45,003 nucleotides of DNA, from the NCBI GenBank assembly GCA_021443845.1, contig JABUTA010000003.1, positions 23,887-68,889 of the forward strand, read 5' to 3'. Below are positions 34,155 to 42,058 of this stretch, piece after piece. The position numbers and the translations under genes were made by a program. Each line of letters starts with the position of its first letter. Position 1 is the first letter of the stretch. The stretch comes from Parasporobacterium sp. GTDB lineage: Bacteria > Bacillota > Clostridia > Lachnospirales > Lachnospiraceae. The notes below the pieces were generated by a model. It was not told the DNA's origin and did not search any database. It was given only the letters and a program-made list of their open reading frames with translations.

Positions 34155-35780
34155 TTATCGTCCTGCGGCTTTCTTCCCGACCTTTTCTTTCTGCAGTATT
34201 TCCCTGTCCACCAGCTTCATTTTGTCTGCTGACTGAAGGAGTTCTAACTGGAGCAGTGTCATTCCTACAGCAGTTACCACAAAGTCACTGATGACATCAA
34301 CTACAGCCACAATACCCACGGCTTCAAGTGGAATTCCCAGCTGAGAGAATACTATGGAGTAGCACACCAGTCCCCCTCCCGGAACAGGAGGCATTGCTAT
34401 GGACACTATTGTCACCACAATTACAGCTATTATAAGCCAGCTTATTGATATTCCCTGATTATAGTATTCCATAAAGAAATAGCATATACCCATGAAGCTT
34501 ACCACCATGCCGGGTTTATAAAGCACTATACCGATAGGAATACCGAAGCCGGCTATCTTTTTATTCATTCCCAGATCCTTAACGCAGGTATTCATATTTG
34601 TTCCGAATGCCGCTGAACTGGATGCGGTAGACAGCGCTACCAGAAATGTGGGCAGAAGCTTTCTGATCAGAGTGGGAACACTCACCTTCATTCTGACACT
34701 CACATAAATGACCGTAGCCAGGATAATAAGTATGCTTAATACCGAAGGCAGAAGGATAGGCTTCCATGTATGTATGATGGATTCATAGGATTTTGACCAG
34801 ATAAGCCTTACAATAATGAGGAATACAAAGAACGAAACCACACCGGCTACCAGTTCCATAAGATACTGTATAATACAATTGATCTGTTCTATAAGCACTG
34901 CAACCTGTCTTGTCTGCTGACCCAGGATTATCATTACTATTCCTGCAACAACTGCCAGCAGTATGACCTGAAGTGTGTTTCCGTCAATGAAGGGGCTGAA
35001 GACATTGCTCGGAATAATACCTAATATAAGATCAAGTATTGACTTGAACTCATTTCCTCCTGCAGATCCGGGAATAAACCGCAGTCTGAAGAACGGGAAC
35101 AGTATCAGAGCCGTTACCGCTGCTATCAGCAGCGACATAAAGAAAAACCGCAGCAGCATTTTCTTTCCTATCCGTCCTAATGTTTCCGCGTCTCCTATGC
35201 CGTATATACCCCATGCAACAGACAGGAATATCATTGGTCCTGCAACAGCAGACAGCATCCTGAGGAATGTCTCGTACAATGGTGTCAGAACACCGTCGTT
35301 CAGGCCATTGCGGGCGGCATCCGGCAGGAGCATCCCCGCAAATCCTGCAATAAGTGCCAGCACAACAGCTATTGCCAGAGTCTTCAGCGGATTGCTGCGT
35401 TTTTTCTTCAGCTTGTATGTTATCCGGTTCTCGCCTTTTTTGTATTCAAATGAGGGTCTGAGTCCCATACCCGCCATGATGTGTGAGGACATTTCACCGA
35501 ATTCCTCATCCGATTCATCTATCGGGTCATACTCCGGAGCCTTTACCGTCAGTGTGATAAAGGGTCTTCCCAACCTCTGTCCGGCTTCATAACTTATGGT
35601 TGTATCTTCACCGAACCTGTCCATCATGCGAAGGGCCATCTCCTCCACATTCAGCCTGATGCTTATGGCATTCTTCTTCTCTGTCTGAAGAGCTGTCAGA
35701 ACTGCTGTTGTTTCTTCGGAAATCCTGTCAACGGCAGCCGCATTTAACGGCGTTTCAAATTTTGTGCTTTTGATTTTCAT
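34155..35780 (-). CDS. Dicarboxylate/amino acid:cation symporter fused to an N-terminal GHKL-like domain
   Basis: A 541-residue protein. The C-terminal ~410 residues are a DAACS (GltP-type) transporter: about eight helices, a serine-rich reentrant loop (STASSSAAFGTNMNTC) and the second loop MPPVPGGGLVCYSIVFSQ. Residues 1-127 are an extra cytoplasmic domain. It reads IRLNVEEMALRMMDRFGEDT and later FEYKKGENRITYKL, the order and spacing of an RsbW/anti-sigma-type GHKL ATPase fold, but without the expected Asn and DxGxG box. It is therefore probably a degenerate ligand- or nucleotide-sensing domain. The likely substrate is a C4-dicarboxylate or amino acid. Confidence 0.8.
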   Translation of the reverse strand: MKIKSTKFETPLNAAAVDRISEETTAVLTALQTEKKNAISIRLNVEEMALRMMDRFGEDTTISYEAGQRLGRPFITLTVKAPEYDPIDESDEEFGEMSSHIMAGMGLRPSFEYKKGENRITYKLKKKRSNPLKTLAIAVVLALIAGFAGMLLPDAARNGLNDGVLTPLYETFLRMLSAVAGPMIFLSVAWGIYGIGDAETLGRIGKKMLLRFFFMSLLIAAVTALILFPFFRLRFIPGSAGGNEFKSILDLILGIIPSNVFSPFIDGNTLQVILLAVVAGIVMIILGQQTRQVAVLIEQINCIIQYLMELVAGVVSFFVFLIIVRLIWSKSYESIIHTWKPILLPSVLSILIILATVIYVSVRMKVSVPTLIRKLLPTFLVALSTASSSAAFGTNMNTCVKDLGMNKKIAGFGIPIGIVLYKPGMVVSFMGICYFFMEYYNQGISISWLIIAVIVVTIVSIAMPPVPGGGLVCYSIVFSQLGIPLEAVGIVAVVDVISDFVVTAVGMTLLQLELLQSADKMKLVDREILQKEKVGKKAAGR

Positions 35781-35810
35781 AGTTTTCCCATCCTGTTTTC
35801 CCCGTATACC

Positions 35811-35828
35811 TGACGTCCGCCGACGTCA
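35811..35828 (-). promoter_or_regulatory. 18-bp palindrome upstream of the symporter gene
   Basis: TGACGT-N6-ACGTCA (35811-35828) lies 31 bp upstream of ATG 35780 and is a candidate operator. A related TACTGACGTCAGTA occurs at 38164-38177. Confidence 0.45.
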
Positions 35829-35888
35829 ATGATTCTGTATCTTAGCACTTATACGGTTATTTTTCCACCACCAGATGCACCCCCGATG

Positions 35889-35910
35889 CATACTGATTTC
35901 CGGCAGTATG
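35889..35910 (-). other. Hairpin between flavoprotein and symporter genes
   Basis: CATACTG (35889-35895) pairs with CAGTATG (35904-35910). A second small stem (ATGCA with TGCAT) overlaps its edge. No T tract follows, so termination of the flavoprotein transcript here is uncertain. Confidence 0.4.
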
Positions 35911-35953
35911 TAACTTTCAGAGCCGGCAGGATTTCAATAAAACCTGGATCATG

Positions 35954-37651
35954 TCACATATTGAAATTATCCGAATAGTACCTTTCCACAGAATGTTTAT
36001 ACATTTCGATGGGCACAGTTCTTTTCTCAGGTACAGGCTTTCCCGCCACATTCTTAAGGACTACCCAGCACAGCCAGTCATCATAATGCTCAGGATAGTC
36101 TGCACGGTAGTGCCCCGCCCGGCTGTCCGTCCTGAATAATGCAGATGTCAGATAGTATTCCGTAACATCGGCAATGGACTTTACCTCCTCTGCTTTCAGA
36201 AGATAATGGGGGTCCGGTGCTGTCATCCGGCTGAGCTTTTCCGACCTCAGTTCTTCTAACTGCAGCCTGGCCCGGGTCAGCCCCTCCCCGGTCTTTAATA
36301 TGGATACGTCATAAGGAGCAATAATTTTCTGAAGGTCTTCGAGTATTTCCGAAGGAGATATGCCTTCCTTTCCTACTATTTCGAAGGTCCCGGCAAGACT
36401 TTTTTCAGCATATGCCGTATCTGCTGTTACTCTGTCATGGCCGGAAATAAAATCCGCCGCTGCCCTTCCTGCCTGCCTTCCGGTAACCGCAGTGGTCATA
36501 AGGGCAAATCCTCCCATATAAACTCCGGGATCCAGACTCCTTAAACGCCCTGCTATATACAGACCGTCAACTCCGCTCTCACCGTTCCTGCCGGTCTTCA
36601 CTGCCCCGTTGGACAGTTGCACTACAGGTATCCATTCAAATTCATCCCTAAAGAAATCTATGCCTTCCTCCACCAGCTTTTCATAATGGATCAGCTGCCT
36701 GCCTGCCTTCGGTTTTATTATGGGATAATCTTTTTCCGGAATTGCGGAAAGATCCAGATGTATGGGGGCATTGCCCGCCAGGGTTTCCAGTGCCATACCC
36801 CTGGTCAGATAATGGGGATCCGTATTGGCACCGAACTTCGGAGAATACCTATCCATAAAGGTCTCGCCGTTTTTATTTACGAATTTCGCCCCCAGAGGCA
36901 TCAGGACAGTCTGCCCTTCCCATTCAAAATACTTCGGCACATTCCAAATATGGAGGAACTCAAAGTTCTGCAGCTGTGCTCCCGCCCGGAATGCCAGCAC
37001 CGGTCCTTCCCCTGAGGCAGTATTCTGATTATAGGATGGCTTCCAGCTGGCTATGCCTGCTGCCAGAATGACGCACTGAGCCTCAAATAATATTCTCTGT
37101 CCTGTTACATAATTGAAACCCACGGCACCTGCTGTCCGATTCTCCCCCGAATGGACATCTTTGAGGATTTCCGTGATTTCTACCCTTCCCATACGTTTTA
37201 CACCCAGGCGGTCCATTTCGGATATCATGGCTTTTCGCATATTTTTTCCTCCGGTACCCTTGGTCTGCACCGGAAACAGCTTTACTGTATCCAGAGAACG
37301 CTGATGTACATAGCGGTAATTTCCCTCATTATCTTTCAGATATGTACATCCCAGCCTCTGATATTCTTCGAATATCCCGTGAGACTGCTGCCACAGCTCT
37401 TCCATTACATCCTGCTCGCAGAGACCGTCCCAGTAATACACAAAATCCTTTACCCACTTTTCAGGTGAATCCCCCTGAAGGCACACCTCCAGATCCCCGC
37501 CGGACAGGGACATAAGCCCACCCCAGTCGGGATAGGATTTGTCAACTATCAGCACCTCCAGGGAAGGATCCTGCTCCTTTGCACCCTTGGCAGCCCACAA
37601 TCCCGAAGATCCGCCGCCGATTATCAGAATATCTGTTTTTATTATTTCCAT
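35954..37651 (-). CDS. FAD-dependent flavoprotein of the fumarate reductase / AprA family (second copy)
   Basis: A 565-residue cytoplasmic flavoprotein with GGGSSG at residues 12-17 and the late FAD motif GLYIAGRLRSLDPGVYMGG. Its C-terminal helical domain has RAGHYRADYPEHYDDWLCWV, the SdhA/FrdA pattern. It differs strongly from the flavoprotein at 9518, so the two are paralogues with probably different substrates. The ferredoxin gene upstream is its likely partner, and the TRAP transporter before that should import its substrate, probably a carboxylate. The gene has only a weak ribosome binding site. It ends the TRAP operon. Confidence 0.8.
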   Translation of the reverse strand: MEIIKTDILIIGGGSSGLWAAKGAKEQDPSLEVLIVDKSYPDWGGLMSLSGGDLEVCLQGDSPEKWVKDFVYYWDGLCEQDVMEELWQQSHGIFEEYQRLGCTYLKDNEGNYRYVHQRSLDTVKLFPVQTKGTGGKNMRKAMISEMDRLGVKRMGRVEITEILKDVHSGENRTAGAVGFNYVTGQRILFEAQCVILAAGIASWKPSYNQNTASGEGPVLAFRAGAQLQNFEFLHIWNVPKYFEWEGQTVLMPLGAKFVNKNGETFMDRYSPKFGANTDPHYLTRGMALETLAGNAPIHLDLSAIPEKDYPIIKPKAGRQLIHYEKLVEEGIDFFRDEFEWIPVVQLSNGAVKTGRNGESGVDGLYIAGRLRSLDPGVYMGGFALMTTAVTGRQAGRAAADFISGHDRVTADTAYAEKSLAGTFEIVGKEGISPSEILEDLQKIIAPYDVSILKTGEGLTRARLQLEELRSEKLSRMTAPDPHYLLKAEEVKSIADVTEYYLTSALFRTDSRAGHYRADYPEHYDDWLCWVVLKNVAGKPVPEKRTVPIEMYKHSVERYYSDNFNM

Positions 37652-37746
37652 ACGAATTTACCCCATCTGACACTTCCCATGCGCAAAAAGCAGGGAATGT
37701 CTGTTCCGACCACTGTTTTACTATCCTCCCTGTGATATCAAACTGT

Positions 37747-37959
37747 TCATCCGAAGGCAGACGGAAACTGTTTCTTAAAGGGATGTACATATACAGCTCC
37801 CACAGGGCATGCCTGCTCACACAGATAACAGGTGTGGCAGTCTTCTGGATAGGCAATGTATGCCTTTCCCTTCTCATCCATCCTCAGAGTATCCAGAGGG
37901 CAGTTATCCACACAGCTGCCGCAGCCGATACACAGTTCTTTATCAATGCTTCTTATCAT
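37747..37959 (-). CDS. 2[4Fe-4S] ferredoxin partner of the second flavoprotein
   Basis: A 70-residue protein with cluster motifs CIGCGSCVDNCP and CHTCYLCEQACP. The residues after the second cluster (VGAVYVHP) resemble AprB-type small subunits. ATG 37959 is chosen because GAGG is 8 nt upstream; a longer frame from 38019 would add 20 residues without motif. It is followed by the flavoprotein gene after 95 bp. This repeats the ferredoxin/flavoprotein arrangement at 9291-11182. Confidence 0.85.
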   Translation of the reverse strand: MIRSIDKELCIGCGSCVDNCPLDTLRMDEKGKAYIAYPEDCHTCYLCEQACPVGAVYVHPFKKQFPSAFG

Positions 37960-38001
37960 CAGATTTTCCTCACTGTCAAACAATTTATAACTGTTCCGAG
38001 G

Positions 38002-38016
38002 CCGGTTCTGAACAGT
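38002..38016. promoter_or_regulatory. Motif CCGGTTCTGAACAGT upstream of ferredoxin gene
   Basis: The same 15-mer pattern, with a 6-nt insertion, lies upstream of the four-cluster ferredoxin gene at 15740-15765. Here it is 43-57 bp before ATG 37959, on the opposite strand relative to its gene. Confidence 0.3.
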
Positions 38017-38062
38017 CACAACAATACCGTCATTTTAACGAAATCGGAACGGAATATATTAC

Positions 38063-38093
38063 AACGGGAGAAAGGACCATCCTCTCTCCCGTT
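38063..38093 (-). other. Long hairpin between the TRAP binding-protein and ferredoxin genes
   Basis: AACGGGAGA (38063-38071) pairs with TCTCCCGTT (38085-38093), and AGGA with TCCT extends it inside. On the - strand only a weak T-rich tail follows, so it may attenuate, or shield the upstream mRNA from decay. Confidence 0.5.
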
Positions 38094-38163
38094 ATTTTCA
38101 AAATTGCATTATTTACTTATCATGTATGTTCCCGTGTATTGTCAGTATGCATCACCGTACATT

Positions 38164-38177
38164 TACTGACGTCAGTA
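38164..38177. promoter_or_regulatory. 14-bp perfect palindrome
   Basis: TACTGACGTCAGTA lies 50-64 bp beyond the TRAP binding-protein stop and could be an operator for a secondary promoter of the ferredoxin/flavoprotein pair. It shares TGACGTCA-type half-sites with 35811-35828. Confidence 0.35.
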
Positions 38178-38227
38178 TTTCCCGCCGGACATACCGTCCC
38201 ATGGGGAATCTGCCCCGCCGGAACAGA

Positions 38228-39301
38228 TTATTTCATGATAGAAAGTGCATATTCGTATGCATCCTTGAATTCTTCGCAGTTTGGCATTGCTGCGATCTCT
38301 TCGATCTTGGCATCGATAACAGGCTGAGCTGCTTCTTTCCATACTGCCACTTCTTCCGGAGTTAATGTAACGATAGTGTTGTCAGGTGATTCACCAACTA
38401 CCTTGTCAAATAAATCCATATCGCCGAATCTTACTTCCTGTTCTTCCTTGTGAAGAGTCATTCCTTCTTCTGTGAGTATCAGCTGGGCTGCAGGAGATAA
38501 TGAATTCCAGAAATCTTCACTTACACAGTGAATGGAAACATCAAAGTAGATACCGCCGTTTTCCTGGAAGATAACGCTCTGCTTTGCTACCTCATAAAGA
38601 CCCATTGTTGCAACAGGACCACCGTTCTGGAAGATACCATCAGCTACGCCGCCCTGAAGTGACTGATAGCAGTCCGGAAATGCTACCTGAAGAGGAGCTG
38701 CACCGTAAGCTTCAATAATCTTAAGCATCATAGCAGACATACCGATAATCTTCTTGCCTGCAATATCAGCAGGAGTTCTAACTTCGCCTGATGCATTGAT
38801 GTGAAGGTTAACTGCAGGAGTCATGTTGTAGCTTAAAAGGTGAAGACCGTTTCCAGTGATTTCCTTTTCAAGAAGTGAAGGGAATTTATCGCATACTTCG
38901 CCGAATACTTCAGCTCCGGCTCTTGTCATTCCCATGAAAGGAATAGATACAACATTGGCTGTCATAGGGAATAAATTTTCAAAGTTGGCTATATTGATGT
39001 TGGCTATATCGCATCTTCCGTCCAGAAGGGCATCAACTGTTTCCTGTGCTGATACCAGCGAGCCTGATCCGTAAAATTCATAGTCGATCTTGCCCCCTGA
39101 TCTTTCCTTTACTCTCTCGAGGAATGCAATATATGCTGTCTCGATCTGCTCACCACGGGTTGATGTGGCAATGATTGTGATAGGTTCAATACTGTCGATA
39201 TCGACTTCACCTGCTGCAGCAACGCCTTCTTCTGCAAAAGCTGTAAATGCCATGCCAAGAACCATGACTGCTGCTAATAATAATGTAACAACTTTCTTCA
39301 T
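38228..39301 (-). CDS. dctP: TRAP transporter substrate-binding protein (DctP family)
   Basis: A 357-residue extracytoplasmic protein with a signal peptide (VVTLLLAAVMVLGMAFTAFAEEG) and the DctP-family body, for example IAGKKIIGMSAMMLKIIEAYGAAPLQV, which carries the region of the carboxylate-binding Arg. TRAP binding proteins mostly bind carboxylates. No lipobox cysteine is present. ATG 39301 is the start: GGAGG lies 9 nt upstream and an ATG at 39316 overlaps that site. It is the third gene of the operon after dctQ and dctM, and a hairpin lies before it. Confidence 0.88.
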   Translation of the reverse strand: MKKVVTLLLAAVMVLGMAFTAFAEEGVAAAGEVDIDSIEPITIIATSTRGEQIETAYIAFLERVKERSGGKIDYEFYGSGSLVSAQETVDALLDGRCDIANINIANFENLFPMTANVVSIPFMGMTRAGAEVFGEVCDKFPSLLEKEITGNGLHLLSYNMTPAVNLHINASGEVRTPADIAGKKIIGMSAMMLKIIEAYGAAPLQVAFPDCYQSLQGGVADGIFQNGGPVATMGLYEVAKQSVIFQENGGIYFDVSIHCVSEDFWNSLSPAAQLILTEEGMTLHKEEQEVRFGDMDLFDKVVGESPDNTIVTLTPEEVAVWKEAAQPVIDAKIEEIAAMPNCEEFKDAYEYALSIMK

Positions 39302-39408
39302 TTTTCTTTCCTCCATAAAATATGTTGGTAAACAACCTTAACCTTTATTTCAACCTTCGGATCCGGAGATCAGAAAGCCGTAAGCATATGTATTATATCA
39401 ATATCTTT

Positions 39409-39440
39409 ATCATTCCGGCAGGGTGAACTGTCGGAATGAT
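39409..39440 (-). other. Hairpin between dctM and dctP
   Basis: A 13-bp stem (39409-39421 with 39428-39440, one G-U pair) and six-base loop lie in the 157-bp dctM-dctP gap. The - strand sequence after it is AAAGATATTG, without a T tract. It could be a processing or stability element that sets dctP dosage. Confidence 0.55.
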
Positions 39441-39458
39441 GTGTATTCTTCACATGAT

Positions 39459-40757
39459 CTACATCAGATTCGGCAGCCACAGAACTATCTGCGGGAATAT
39501 GCTGATAAGTATTATTACCAGAATAAGTCCTATTATGAACGGTGCAACTCCCTTGAATATCTTTCTGACGTCCACCTTGGACAGACCTGCCAGCAGGAAT
39601 ACAACCATTCCCACAGGAGGTGTGATGGAACCAAGGGCTGTCATAAGTACTACGAAAAGTCCGAACCAGGTTCCGTTAAGTCCTAATGTGGTAACCATGA
39701 TAGGATACAGGATAGGTACTGTCAGCATGATCATCGGATTGTCCGGCATGAACATACCGAGAATGATATACATCAGAGCCACTAAAACGATGACTATGCC
39801 AACAGGAAGTCCTGCGCTTGTAATAGCATTGGCCAGGAATGCGGGCACCTTGCTGTAGGTGATAAATGTTGTGAAAATATTGGTACCGATCATAAGAAGC
39901 AGGATAGTACCTGTAAGAAGAGAGGTGTGGATAAGACATCCCATAATCTTCTTAAAATTAAGTCTTTTTGTGACTATACCTATGATTACCGCCGCAAATG
40001 CTCCGATGGCACCGGATTCCGTTACTGTGAACCATCCTCCGTAAATACCGCCCAGAACCAGGACAAACAGTAAGATGATCGGCCATACTGTCTTTAATGT
40101 CCTGAATCTGTCTTTCCAGCCTGTACGCTGTCCTGCAGGGCCGTATGACGGATTGATCTTTGTTACCACGCTGATCAGTATGATATCCAGTACGATAAGT
40201 ATAACACCCGGAACAATACCTGATATGAACAGCTTTCCTATGTTTTCATTGGCGATGATACCGTACATGATCATGGGTACTGACGGAGGTATGATGATAG
40301 CCAGTGGAGCTGCACCTGCAACTGCGCCGGTTGCCAGTTCATCCGAATAATTGTATCTCTTCATTTCCGGAAGAGCTATCTTGCTCATGATGATAGTGCC
40401 GGCCATATGAGATCCTGTGATAGCGCCCAGCACACCGGAAGCTACCGTAGTAGCTGAAGCGAGACCGCCCCTTCGATGTCCCATAAAGGCGTTGGCCGCT
40501 CCGAACAGATCCTTGCCCATACTGGACTCCGATATGACCAGACCCATCATGATGAACATGGGTATTACCGTAAGAGAATAATTATTGCTGGTTATAAAGG
40601 GCTGGGTACCGATTACATTAAGAGCCTGGGTATCACCCCGCACGATCATGATACCGATCATACCGATAAGTGTCATGGCTACACCGATCCACATACGGCA
40701 TGCCAGGAAGAGGAATAAAATAATAATGGCGAATAAACCGATCAGTTCTTTGCTCAT
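39459..40757 (-). CDS. dctM: TRAP transporter large permease (DctM)
   Basis: A 432-residue membrane protein with about 12 hydrophobic helices and family motifs such as TGSHMAGTIIMSKIALPEM and FMPDNPMIMLTVPILYPI. This is the transport subunit that uses an ion gradient to import a substrate delivered by DctP. Its ATG directly follows the dctQ stop codon (TAAATG), with AAGGAGG inside the end of dctQ, so the two are translationally coupled. Confidence 0.9.
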   Translation of the reverse strand: MSKELIGLFAIIILFLFLACRMWIGVAMTLIGMIGIMIVRGDTQALNVIGTQPFITSNNYSLTVIPMFIMMGLVISESSMGKDLFGAANAFMGHRRGGLASATTVASGVLGAITGSHMAGTIIMSKIALPEMKRYNYSDELATGAVAGAAPLAIIIPPSVPMIMYGIIANENIGKLFISGIVPGVILIVLDIILISVVTKINPSYGPAGQRTGWKDRFRTLKTVWPIILLFVLVLGGIYGGWFTVTESGAIGAFAAVIIGIVTKRLNFKKIMGCLIHTSLLTGTILLLMIGTNIFTTFITYSKVPAFLANAITSAGLPVGIVIVLVALMYIILGMFMPDNPMIMLTVPILYPIMVTTLGLNGTWFGLFVVLMTALGSITPPVGMVVFLLAGLSKVDVRKIFKGVAPFIIGLILVIILISIFPQIVLWLPNLM

Positions 40758-41300
40758 TTAGTTTACCTCCTTCTTAGCTATCTTGTCCCCGAGAAGACCC
40801 GGTATCTTATAGGGTTCCTTGCCTGCCAGTTCTCTGGCTTCATTAATGGTAAGGAATATTGTTGCGCACGCTCCCCCGAAGAAGCCTACGGCAACCACCA
40901 CTACGAATGGCCAGTGGGGAACATTAAGAAGTGTATATCCGTACCCTTTATTTGAATAATCAATAGCTGTAACGATAGAACGCCATACCACAATTCCCAG
41001 TACCGCAGTTGTGATAAGGTTCATGATGATGGTTATAATGTGACGGGGTGCATTGGGAAGTGCATCCATTACAAAGTCTACAGAAACATTCTGCCCCGTA
41101 AGGCATCCCATGCCCATTGCCAGAATAGTTCCTACATTAAAAATCTGAACCATTTCCGTTGCACCTGTGATCGGGTGTCCGAAGATATTTCGTGCAATAA
41201 CATCCGCTACCGAAAGCAGAATCATGATCGCTGTCGAAATAATAGAAAAGTAAGATAAAAATCTTGCTATCCCCTGAAGAATCCTTGATACAATCTTCAT
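40758..41300 (-). CDS. dctQ: TRAP transporter small permease (DctQ)
   Basis: A 180-residue protein with four helices and the DctQ motif VSVDFVMDALP. It forms the complex with DctM. First gene of the operon dctQ-dctM-dctP-ferredoxin-flavoprotein, and downstream of the Crp-type palindrome at 41350-41367. GGGAGG lies 9 nt before ATG 41300. Confidence 0.9.
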   Translation of the reverse strand: MKIVSRILQGIARFLSYFSIISTAIMILLSVADVIARNIFGHPITGATEMVQIFNVGTILAMGMGCLTGQNVSVDFVMDALPNAPRHIITIIMNLITTAVLGIVVWRSIVTAIDYSNKGYGYTLLNVPHWPFVVVVAVGFFGGACATIFLTINEARELAGKEPYKIPGLLGDKIAKKEVN

Positions 41301-41323
41301 ACTTTTATACCTCCCTCGCTTGT

Positions 41324-41367
41324 ATTATACACACCTTATATTCGGTTTTCTGTAGTTTAAACTACAG
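41324..41367 (-). promoter_or_regulatory. Crp/Fnr-type activator site and -10 box of the TRAP/flavoprotein operon
   Basis: The perfect palindrome CTGTAGTTTAAACTACAG (41350-41367) lies upstream of a perfect TATAAT (41329-41324 on the - strand). No -35 hexamer is present at 17 bp. With a start site 7 nt after the -10, the palindrome centre falls at about -41.5, the class II activator position. The twin site is at 9217-9234. Confidence 0.7.
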
Positions 41368-41443
41368 CATTCTCTGTTTGCTAAAATTTTATCAATAATA
41401 CTCCTGCAGTCTCTCACCTCTTTGAACAGCCACTCATCCAACA

Positions 41444-41473
41444 CGGAAAAGAGCCGGCAAAATGCCGGCTCTT
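41444..41473 (-). terminator. Terminator of the 2-oxoacid oxidoreductase operon
   Basis: A perfect 11-bp stem (AAGAGCCGGCA 41449-41459 with TGCCGGCTCTT 41463-41473) with a TTTT tail on the - strand. Confidence 0.88.
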
Positions 41474-41498
41474 CTGTTAAATCAGATAATATATGCAA

Positions 41499-42047
41499 TT
41501 ATTTTCTCTGTGCTTTTCCGATTTCCACACCCTTCATGAATGCGTCAACGTTAGGAGCGATAAGCTTCGGCTTTGCTTCGAACTTATGCTCGATGCCCTT
41601 GATGATAACTTCTTCAGGAACAGCCTCAGTATATCCAACGTATACACCTAACATGATAACGTTAAGAGCCTTCTCGTTCTTAAGATCGATAGCCATCTGT
41701 GTAACAGGAGCTGAGATAACCGTAACATCGTCTCTTTCGATAGGATCTGTAACGATAGTGCTGTTAATGAACAGGTTTCCGCCCGGCTTAACGTTCTTAA
41801 TGAATGCGTGAAGTGAAGGACCGTTCATAACGATAAGGTCTTCAAGGTTATAGCATACAGGAGCACCGATTTCGTCGTCTGAGATAACAACGAAGCAGTT
41901 AGCTGTACCGCCACGCATAGCTGCGCCGTAGCTTGGGAAGAAGGAAACCTTAAGGTCTGTTGCTTCGCAGGTAGCTTCTGCAAGAAGCTTACCCATTGTC
42001 ATTACGCCCTGGCCGCCGAATCCGGCCATCATAATATTTCTTTCCAT
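41499..42047 (-). CDS. 2-oxoacid:ferredoxin oxidoreductase gamma subunit
   Basis: A 182-residue subunit with GFGGQGVMTMGKLLAEA near the N-terminus and SYGAAMRGGTANCFVV, both standard in the gamma chain (KorC/VorC/PorG type). The enzyme oxidatively decarboxylates a 2-oxoacid to the acyl-CoA while reducing ferredoxin. Gamma is fourth in order (delta, alpha, beta, gamma). It is followed by the operon terminator. AAGGAGG precedes ATG 42047. Confidence 0.88.
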   Translation of the reverse strand: MERNIMMAGFGGQGVMTMGKLLAEATCEATDLKVSFFPSYGAAMRGGTANCFVVISDDEIGAPVCYNLEDLIVMNGPSLHAFIKNVKPGGNLFINSTIVTDPIERDDVTVISAPVTQMAIDLKNEKALNVIMLGVYVGYTEAVPEEVIIKGIEHKFEAKPKLIAPNVDAFMKGVEIGKAQRK

Positions 42048-42058
42048 TTGCTTCCTCC

